A stretch of 42,489 nucleotides of DNA from Methylobacterium tarhaniae (GTDB lineage Bacteria > Pseudomonadota > Alphaproteobacteria > Rhizobiales > Beijerinckiaceae), in the NCBI RefSeq assembly GCF_001043955.1, contig NZ_LABZ01000121.1, positions 1-42,489 on the forward strand, given 5' to 3'. The notes under the pieces were generated by a model, which saw only the letters and a list, made by a program, of their open reading frames with translations, did no database searches and was not told the DNA's origin. This document shows, in pieces, positions 35,998 to 42,489 of this stretch (positions are counted from its first letter, which is position 1; each line of letters begins with the position of its first letter). The translations under genes and the position numbers were made by a program.

Positions 35998-36726
35998 TCA
36001 CGCGAAGTACTGGCCGCCGTTGATGGTCAGCGTCGAGCCGGTGATGAAGCCCGCCTGCTCGCCGGCCAGGAACTCGACCGCGCGGGCGATCTCCTCGGCC
36101 TCGCCGAGGCGGCCGACCGGGATGTGCGGCAGGATCTTGGCCTTCAGCACGTCGGCAGGGATCGCCTTGACCATCTCGGTGGCGATGTAGCCCGGGGCGA
36201 TCACGTTGACGGTGATGCCCTTGTTGGCGTTCTCCTGCGCCAGCGCCTTGGCGAAGCCGATCACGCCGGCCTTGGCGGCGGAGTAGTTGGTCTGGCCCAT
36301 CTGGCCCTTCTGGCCGTTGATGGACGAGATCAGGATGATGCGGCCGAAGCCCCGCGAGCGCATGCCGTCGATCAGCGGACGGGTGCAGGTGAACATCGAG
36401 TCGAGGTTGGTGCGGATCACCGCCTGCCACTGCTCGAAGGTCATCTTGTGGAACATGCCGTCGCGGGTGATGCCGGCATTGTTGACCAGGATGTCGATCG
36501 GGCCGAGCTCGGCCTCGGCCGCGCGGATGCCGGCCTCGCAGGCCGCGGCGTCGCCGACGTCGAACTTGAAGACCGGGATGCCGGTCTCGGCCTTGAAGGC
36601 CTGGGCAGCGTCGTCGTTGCCGCCGTAATTGGCCGCCACCTTGTAGCCGGCCTCCTTGAGGCCTTTCGAGATCGCAGCGCCGATGCCGCGGGTGCCGCCG
36701 GTGACCAGTGCGACGCGTTCTGCCAT
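35998..36726 (-). CDS. phaB: Acetoacetyl-CoA reductase PhaB
   Basis: A 242-residue short-chain dehydrogenase. The NADPH motif TGGTRGIG (9-16), NNAG, and the active-site SSINGQKGQMGQTNYSAAK (Ser, Tyr, Lys) are intact; the GQKGQxGQTNY and ATEMV segments are typical of PhaB versus FabG. It reduces acetoacetyl-CoA to (R)-3-hydroxybutyryl-CoA for PHB synthesis. Start ATG 36726 has GGAGAGG upstream. phaA lies upstream on the same strand, but a hairpin lies between them. Confidence 0.94.
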   Translation of the reverse strand: MAERVALVTGGTRGIGAAISKGLKEAGYKVAANYGGNDDAAQAFKAETGIPVFKFDVGDAAACEAGIRAAEAELGPIDILVNNAGITRDGMFHKMTFEQWQAVIRTNLDSMFTCTRPLIDGMRSRGFGRIILISSINGQKGQMGQTNYSAAKAGVIGFAKALAQENANKGITVNVIAPGYIATEMVKAIPADVLKAKILPHIPVGRLGEAEEIARAVEFLAGEQAGFITGSTLTINGGQYFA

Positions 36727-36863
36727 GTGCCCTCTCCTTGATGAGCGCTTGATGAGCGTTCGAGCGATCCATCCCTCGGCGCACTCCGTGGATACTTTAC
36801 GGAATGCGGCCGTTCCACAACGAAGGCGGGTGCTGTCCCGCTTCTTCAAAGGCTAACTTTAGT

Positions 36864-36889
36864 GGGGTGGCCGGGCTCCCGGCCACCCC
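36864..36889 (-). terminator. Hairpin between phaA and phaB
   Basis: GGGGTGGCCGGG (36864-36875) is the exact complement of 36878-36889. It is 30 bp beyond the phaA stop. On the minus strand it is followed by ACTAAAG rather than a T-tract, so termination may be partial. It suggests phaB has a separate promoter or attenuated expression. Confidence 0.6.
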
Positions 36890-36919
36890 CTGATTACAAG
36901 GTGATATTTCAGCGCGACT

Positions 36920-38101
<1,182 letters not shown>

Positions 38102-38253
38102 GCGCCTCTCCTCTCGATCCGCTCCCAGCGTCGCGGGGTGCCGCCGGCCCGCTTCCGGCGGCTCGGCCCCGCGTGCTTTGGGGTGGATGAAAGCGTTGCC
38201 CTGCGCGAAGTCAAGACGCGCACGGCCGGTTCCCGCCCTGGCAGCGCGGCCAG

Positions 38254-38284
38254 TTTGCGTGGACGACGCGCAGATTGCTATTTT
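38254..38284 (+). promoter_or_regulatory. Weak candidate promoter for phaR
   Basis: TTGCGT (38255-38260) and TATTTT (38279-38284) are 18 bp apart, in the divergent 38102-38405 gap. PhaR-type repressors often bind GC-rich short dyads near phasin or phaR promoters, but I could not identify a convincing dyad here. The rest of the gap shows no gene. Confidence 0.3.
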
Positions 38285-38405
38285 CGCCAGCACACGAAGG
38301 CCTTAAGGTCCACTCATGAGAACCGGTGAAAATTCGGCTCGCCCGGCGCCGTCCAGTTCCCGCCGGGTTCGCCAAGAGGTTGGCAGAGAGGGAGGCCACG
38401 CACCG

Positions 38406-39008
38406 ATGGCGGAGAGCGGCAAGTCGACACCCACCGTCATCAAGAAGTACGCCAACCGGCGTCTCTACCACACGGGCACATCGACCTACGTCACGCTCGA
38501 GGACCTCGCCGCCATGGTGCAGGCCGGCGAGGATTTCGTGGTCTACGACGCCAAGTCGGGCGAGGACATCACCCGCTCGGTGCTGACCCAGATCATCTTC
38601 GAGCAGGAGAACAAGGCCGGCGCCGAGAACCTGCTGCCGGTGGCCTTCCTGCGCCAGCTGATCCGCTTCTACGGCGACAGCATGCGGGCGATGGTGCCGA
38701 GCTTCCTCGAATACTCGATGGATCACCTCGCCCGCGAGCAGGACGGCCTGCGCGAGAAGATGTCCCAGACCTTCGGTCCCACCGCCTTCCAGCACGCGAT
38801 GGAGGAGCAGGTCCGCGCCAACATGAGCTTCTTCAACGAGGCCATGCGGATGTTCACGCCGTTCGGCCCCGGCGGCCAGCAACCCGCCGGCGACAAGCCG
38901 GCCGAGGCCCCGGCCCCTGCGGCGGCCGCTCCGAAGGGCGAGCTGGACGACCTCAAGCGCCAGATGCTCGAGATGCAGAACCGGCTCGAGGCCCTGGCGA
39001 AGAAGTAG
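38406..39008 (+). CDS. phaR: Polyhydroxyalkanoate synthesis repressor PhaR
   Basis: A 200-residue protein. The N-terminal PHB/PHA accumulation regulator DNA-binding domain (about 8-70) reads TVIKKYANRRLYHTGTSTYVTLEDLAAMV. The central PHB_acc domain contains ITRSVLTQIIFEQENK and AFLRQLIRFYGDSM. An Ala/Pro linker and a C-terminal amphipathic helix (LDDLKRQMLEMQNRLEALAKK) follow. PhaR binds PHB granules and, when granules are absent, represses phasin and its own gene. ATG 38406, preceded by GAGGGAGG, is preferred over ATG 38316, which would add 30 odd residues. Divergent to phaA. Confidence 0.93.
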   Translation: MAESGKSTPTVIKKYANRRLYHTGTSTYVTLEDLAAMVQAGEDFVVYDAKSGEDITRSVLTQIIFEQENKAGAENLLPVAFLRQLIRFYGDSMRAMVPSFLEYSMDHLAREQDGLREKMSQTFGPTAFQHAMEEQVRANMSFFNEAMRMFTPFGPGGQQPAGDKPAEAPAPAAAAPKGELDDLKRQMLEMQNRLEALAKK

Positions 39009-39091
39009 AGCCGAAACGAGGGCCGGGCGGGGAGGGGATACGGCAAGGGGCTTGCGGCGTTAGTGCATCGTCGCCACGCGGAGCCCCCGCC

Positions 39092-39310
39092 ATGTCCCAA
39101 ACCGACACGCCCGTCCCGGACCCGGACGTTCCCGGCCGGGCCCTCGTCCCGACCGGGACGCAGGGACCCGCCCGGGTGGTGCCGGCCCGGCCACTGGCGA
39201 CCTTCCTGGTTCAGCTGATCGACGGGCCGACCGGAACGCTGCGGCCGTCGCGCCTCGACCGATCCCGGTCGGCTTCGGCGCAGTATGCGGCCGTCGGGAA
39301 TAGCGGCTGA
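39092..39310 (+). CDS. Small hypothetical protein
   Basis: A 72-residue ORF, Pro/Arg/Thr-rich. It contains VVPARPLATFLVQLIDGPTGTLRPSRLDRSR, a compact stretch that looks like a conserved short protein in related bacteria; I cannot name it. The ATG has weak ribosome-binding context (GGAGCCCCC). No signal peptide or transmembrane segment is seen. Confidence 0.45.
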   Translation: MSQTDTPVPDPDVPGRALVPTGTQGPARVVPARPLATFLVQLIDGPTGTLRPSRLDRSRSASAQYAAVGNSG

Positions 39311-39663
39311 CGCGAGCCGGAACCGGCCTGGCCGTCCCATCCACTCGCCTCGGGACGAGATCGTTGCGTGGCGCGGCAAATCCGCGACGCTGCGGGCCTT
39401 CGAACGGCCGCCGATTCCCGCTCCCCGACCTCCGGCAGCACCATTCCTGCGCGGCGAGCCGTTCGAGCAGGCGCTGGCGGCGCCCCCTGCACGGTCGCGG
39501 CCTCGGATCCGTGCGTCGCCGGCATCGTCACGATCGCCGCCGCAGGGAGGTCCTCGGTCCGCTCCTGGTGCGCGCCCTCCCGGGCGCGGGACCGGTCGGG
39601 ATGCCTGGACCGACCGATGGCTCGCGATGCCGCTCCCCGGCCTGGAGGAGGCCCACAAACGAG
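39311..39663. other. Gap with no supportable gene
   Basis: Several overlapping long ORFs occur on both strands but are low-complexity Arg/Pro/Ala shadows with no recognisable motif or ribosome-binding site. No tRNA, repeat or clear promoter was seen. Confidence 0.5.
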
Positions 39664-39688
39664 AACGGCGCCCGCGAGGGGCGCCGTT
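39664..39688 (-). terminator. Intrinsic terminator of rpmF
   Basis: AACGGCGCCC (39664-39673) pairs perfectly with GGGCGCCGTT (39679-39688) around a 5-nt loop. On the minus strand it is followed by a T-rich tract (CTCGTTTG). It lies 46 bp past the rpmF stop. Confidence 0.8.
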
Positions 39689-39734
39689 ATCCCGTGCCGG
39701 TCATCGGCGGCGCGACGCGCGCCGCCACGCCGGA

Positions 39735-39920
39735 TCACGCGTCGGACTTGACCTTCAGCACCTGGCGACCGCGATACATCCCGGTCTTCAGGTCGATGTG
39801 GTGCGGGCGGCGCAGCTCGCCGGAATCCTTGTCCTCGACGTAGGTCGGGGCCTTGAGGGCATCGGCGGAGCGGCGCATGCCGCGCCGCGACGGGGAGGTC
39901 TTTCGCTTCGGAACGGCCAT
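39735..39920 (-). CDS. rpmF: 50S ribosomal protein L32
   Basis: A 61-residue basic protein with the L32 sequence [20 protein letters not shown] and a C-terminal CGxxxHH-type region replaced by [20 protein letters not shown]. The zinc-binding cysteines found in some L32 are absent, as is usual for alphaproteobacterial copies. Upstream it is monocistronic, with a clear terminator downstream. Ribosome-binding region is weak (GGGAATT upstream). Confidence 0.97.
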
Positions 39921-40161
39921 TGGAACAAATTCCCGTGCAACAAAACAGGCGCGTGGAAGCCCCGGGCGGAGCCGCCGCGCGCGTCGCGATCCTGATCGGA
40001 GCGGGGTCTATAGAGGAGACGCGCCGCCCTGGCTAGAGGACCGGCACGAGAAAACCTCTTCCTCGGGGTCATCCATCCATTAAGCCGCCGTTCAAGGGCC
40101 GCGTCCGCATGATGGGCCTGCCGCTCCGGAATCCGGAAGGCGGCACGATCGGAGCTTCCCG

Positions 40162-40545
40162 ATGACGCGTCTTTCCCGCCTGACCCGCGCCCTGGCCGTC
40201 GCCGCCCTTCTGGGCGCCGGCCCCGCCCTTGCCCAGACCCCCGCGCCCTCCACCACCCCGACGGCCCGGCCGGCGCCGGCCGCACCGGCTCCCACGACGC
40301 CGGCGGCCCCGAAGGCCCCCGAGGCCCCGAAGGCCGCGCCCTCGGCCAAGCCGGCCCTCATCGATCTCAACAGCGCCTCCAAGGAGGAGCTGGAGACCCT
40401 GTCGGGCATCGGTGCGGCCCGCTCCGAGGCGATCATCAAGGGGCGGCCCTATCGCGGCAAGGACGAGCTCCTGTCGAAGAAGATCGTGCCGTCGAACGTG
40501 TACGAGGGCATCAAGGACAAGGTCATCGCCCGCCAGAAGTCCTGA
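40162..40545 (+). CDS. Exported helix-hairpin-helix protein, ComEA-like
   Basis: A 127-residue protein. The signal peptide RLTRALAVAALLGAGPALA is cleaved near residue 24. A Pro/Ala/Thr-rich linker (about 25-62) leads to a helix-hairpin-helix domain IDLNSASKEELETLSGIGAARSEAIIKGRPY, followed by KKIVPSNVYEGIKDKV. This HhH is like that of ComEA and may bind DNA in the periplasm. Other competence genes are not in this window. It ends 79 bp before the exonuclease. Confidence 0.84.
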   Translation: MTRLSRLTRALAVAALLGAGPALAQTPAPSTTPTARPAPAAPAPTTPAAPKAPEAPKAAPSAKPALIDLNSASKEELETLSGIGAARSEAIIKGRPYRGKDELLSKKIVPSNVYEGIKDKVIARQKS

Positions 40546-40624
40546 CGGCCCGCATCCTTGCCGGCCCAGGGGAGGGGTGATAGGCGCCGGGGCAGCTCTT
40601 CCCGCTGCTCCGGACGCCCTTCCC

Positions 40625-41239
40625 ATGCCCCATCGCCTGCACCGCGGCGACCTGCCCGACGATTACGTGCCGGGCCCGGCCATCGCGGTCGACACCGAGA
40701 CGCTCGGCCTCCAGCCCCACCGCGACCGGCTCTGCGTGGTGCAGATCTCCCGCGGCGACGGCGAGGCCGACCTGGTGCAGATCCCGAGGGTCGGCCCAGA
40801 GCCGGTGGTGCTCAAGCGCGTCCTGGCCGATCCGGCGGTCACCAAGATCTTTCACTATGCCCGCTTCGACCTCGCGGTGCTGTACCACCGCCTGGGCGTG
40901 ATGCCGGGCCCGGTCTACTGCACCAAGATCGCCTCGCGGCTCGCGCGCACCTATACCGACCGGCACGGCCTGAAGGACCTGGTGCGCGAGCTGATCGGCG
41001 TCGACCTGTCGAAGCAGCAGCAATCCTCCGATTGGGGCGCCGATACCTTGAGCCAGGCGCAGATCGACTACGCGGCCTCCGACGTGCTCCACCTCCACGC
41101 CCTGCGCGAGCGGCTCGACATGATGCTGGCCCGCGAGGAGCGCACGGCCATCGCCCAGGCCTGCTTCGACTTCCTGCCGACCCGCGCCCGCCTCGACCTG
41201 CTCGAATGGGACGAGACCGACATCTTCGCGCATAGCTGA
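40625..41239 (+). CDS. 3'-5' exonuclease of the RNase D type, probable NrnC
   Basis: A 204-residue DEDD-family exonuclease. Exo I is AIAVDTETLGLQ (Asp, Glu), Exo II is FHYARFDLAVL (Asp), Exo III is QIDYAASDVLHLHAL (Tyr and Asp, the DEDDy form). It lacks the HRDC domains of full RNase D, and its length matches alphaproteobacterial NrnC (about 206), which degrades dinucleotides. The gene precedes lptC, the usual order. The start at ATG 40625 is chosen since upstream in-frame ORF overlaps the ComEA-like gene. Confidence 0.9.
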   Translation: MPHRLHRGDLPDDYVPGPAIAVDTETLGLQPHRDRLCVVQISRGDGEADLVQIPRVGPEPVVLKRVLADPAVTKIFHYARFDLAVLYHRLGVMPGPVYCTKIASRLARTYTDRHGLKDLVRELIGVDLSKQQQSSDWGADTLSQAQIDYAASDVLHLHALRERLDMMLAREERTAIAQACFDFLPTRARLDLLEWDETDIFAHS

Positions 41240-41356
41240 GCGCGGGACGAAGCGTCGCCGTTCTGTTAACCTGCCGGCCATAACTTCGACACCGGGCCGG
41301 AGCATGCGGGGCGCCAAAGTCCCGCGCATTCCGCGCCGGACCTCGGCACGACGCGG

Positions 41357-42088
41357 GTGGCCACGACCTTGCTGCAAGCTTCCTCGCTCGAAGCGATCCC
41401 GTCCCCGGGCCTCGATCCCCGGCGCCTGCGCGCGCATGCCCGGGCGCGCCGGCACAGCGCCCAGGTGCGCTGGCTGCGGCGCGCGATCCCCCTCGGCGCG
41501 GGCGCGGCGGGGCTCGCCATCGTGGTCGGCACCTGGCTCAATCCCTTCGCCGATCTCGGCGTCTCGGTCAGCCTCGGCTCGATCGGCGTCTCGGGCTCGA
41601 AGGTGACGATGGAGAGCCCGCGCCTGTCGGGCTACCGCTCGAAGGACAACCGGCCCTACGTCGTCACCGCGAAGGCCGCGCTCCAGGACGTGCGCAAGCC
41701 CTTCGTGATCGAGCTGCAGAGCATGCTCGGCCGCCTCACCACCGACGAATCGGGGGGGCTCGCCCATATCGAGGCGACGGCCGGCATCTTCGACACCCAG
41801 AAGGAGGCTTTGGACCTGAGCCAGCACATCCGCCTCTGGACAGACAAAGGCCAGGAGGCGCGGCTGACCTCGGCCCATGTCGACTTCAAGGCCGGCACGA
41901 TGTCCTCGCGCGAGACCGTCACCGTCACGATGCCGACCGGCTCGATCAAGGCCGACGGCCTCGACGTGACCGAGAACGGCAAGACCATCTCCTTCGTCGG
42001 CAACGTCAAGGCGGTCTTCTCCAACCATGCGCCCTCGGACCAGGATCCGCCGCTGCGGACCACCGAGGCCCAGATCAAGGACGAGTGA
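41357..42088 (+). CDS. lptC: LPS export inner-membrane component LptC
   Basis: A 243-residue protein. One membrane segment (LRRAIPLGAGAAGLAIVVGTW, about 41-61) is followed by a periplasmic beta-jellyroll: GSKVTMESPRLSGYRSKDNRPYVVTAKAAL and FDTQKEALDLSQHIRLWTDKGQEARLTSAHVDF. LptC hands lipopolysaccharide from LptBFG to LptA. The GTG start at 41357 has no good ribosome-binding site and is uncertain. lptA follows after 4 bp. Confidence 0.9.
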   Translation: MATTLLQASSLEAIPSPGLDPRRLRAHARARRHSAQVRWLRRAIPLGAGAAGLAIVVGTWLNPFADLGVSVSLGSIGVSGSKVTMESPRLSGYRSKDNRPYVVTAKAALQDVRKPFVIELQSMLGRLTTDESGGLAHIEATAGIFDTQKEALDLSQHIRLWTDKGQEARLTSAHVDFKAGTMSSRETVTVTMPTGSIKADGLDVTENGKTISFVGNVKAVFSNHAPSDQDPPLRTTEAQIKDE

Positions 42089-42092
42089 GCCC

Positions 42093-42489
42093 GTGCGTCC
42101 CCGTCTCCCGGCCCTCGCGGCGCTCGGCTGCCTGACCCTCGTCGCCCTCGCCCTCCCGTCCGCCCCGCGGGCCGAGACGCCTGTTCCTGCCGCCAAGAAG
42201 AAGGAGGCCGGCTCCGGCTTCGGCGCCTTCGGCAGCGGCGGCGGCAAGGAGCCGATCAAGATCGATGCCGACCGGCTCGACGTGTTCGACCGCGAGAGCA
42301 AGGCGGTCTTCGCCGGCAACGTCGTGGCGGTGCAGGGCGAGAGCACCATCCGCTGCTCCAGCATGACCGTGCACTACCAGCGCAAGGAGAAGGACGGGAA
42401 GGGCAAGGCCACCGAGGCCAAGGCCGAGGCGAAGGCGACCGACGGCAAGCCCGTCGAGACGGCCGTGAAGCCCGAGCCGAAGCCCGAGA
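42093..42489 (+). CDS. lptA: LPS transport periplasmic protein LptA, 3' end cut by window
   Basis: From GTG 42093 a 132-codon fragment is visible. A signal peptide (LAALGCLTLVALALPSAPRAE) is followed by a Gly-rich linker and the OstA-like strand region IKIDADRLDVFDRESKAVFAGNVVAVQGESTIRCSSMTVHY. After that comes an unusual Lys/Ala/Glu/Pro-rich insertion (about residues 90-130). LptA forms the bridge to the outer membrane. The C-terminal half is outside the window. Confidence 0.87.
   Translation, partial: MRPRLPALAALGCLTLVALALPSAPRAETPVPAAKKKEAGSGFGAFGSGGGKEPIKIDADRLDVFDRESKAVFAGNVVAVQGESTIRCSSMTVHYQRKEKDGKGKATEAKAEAKATDGKPVETAVKPEPKPE

Noticed and set aside
39211..39738. 175-codon minus-strand ORF in the gap before rpmF
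   Set aside because: Composition is Arg/Ala/Pro-rich, it spans the rpmF terminator and the small ORF at 39092, and no motif is present.

Overview
The window is a high-GC (about 70%) alphaproteobacterial chromosome segment. Gene content suggests Methylobacterium or a close relative in the Hyphomicrobiales: PHB genes phaA/phaB with phaR, an NrnC-type short RNase D beside lptC-lptA, periplasmic glucan synthesis, and many dispersed palindromic repeats. The genus is an inference from gene content; no marker-gene comparison was possible. There is no rRNA, CRISPR array, intact insertion sequence or prophage. One tRNA gene is present.

Layout. (1) 1-7423: a carbon-phosphorus lyase locus. A divergent GntR regulator (phnF, cut by the window start) faces a tightly overlapping operon phnG-H-I-J, a GNAT acetyltransferase, then phnK-L-M-N. 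The phnF/phnG gap holds a perfect 8+6+8 inverted repeat that overlaps a candidate -10 box. The acetyltransferase ORF runs in frame through a structured palindromic repeat that nearly doubles its length. (2) 7424-12001: an array of strong hairpins, a CYTH-CHAD protein (a family linked to inorganic polyphosphate), a SPOUT RNA methyltransferase, tRNA-Glu(TTC) followed by a doubtful integrase-like remnant, and an exported alpha/beta hydrolase. (3) 12348-17329: a redox/detoxification group with a glutathione S-transferase, a 688-residue PNPOx-FNR-ferredoxin fusion, an NTF2-like DUF1348 protein, a LysR regulator and a second GST. (4) 17340-25598: two solute-binding proteins, an acyl-CoA synthetase, and a divergent phenylacetate group paaG-paaI-paaK-paaR with a candidate promoter and operator in front of paaG. 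(5) 25671-30967: a GNAT, ornithine/lysine decarboxylase with a leader of about 700 nt, an OpgG/OpgD-type glucan protein overlapping another GNAT, and a small membrane protein. (6) 31066-36000: secA, a solute-binding protein closely related to the one at 17340, and a small AT-rich islet with a 71-codon ORF. (7) 35998-39008: phaB, phaA and divergent phaR. (8) 39092-42489: a small protein, rpmF, a ComEA-like helix-hairpin-helix protein, an NrnC-type exonuclease, lptC and the start of lptA.

How the parts work together. The phn genes release phosphate from alkylphosphonates and lead it to PRPP (PhnN); the transporter (phnCDE) and phnP are not in the window. The paa genes cover CoA activation (PaaK), isomerase/hydratase (PaaG) and thioesterase (PaaI) steps, but the ring epoxidase paaABCDE is absent here. 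PhaA and PhaB make 3-hydroxybutyryl-CoA for PHB, with PhaR as the likely repressor. The most unusual items are the palindromic repeat fused into the phn-operon acetyltransferase, the large four-armed palindromic elements at 20554 and 23414, and the structured decarboxylase leader with mutually exclusive pairings.
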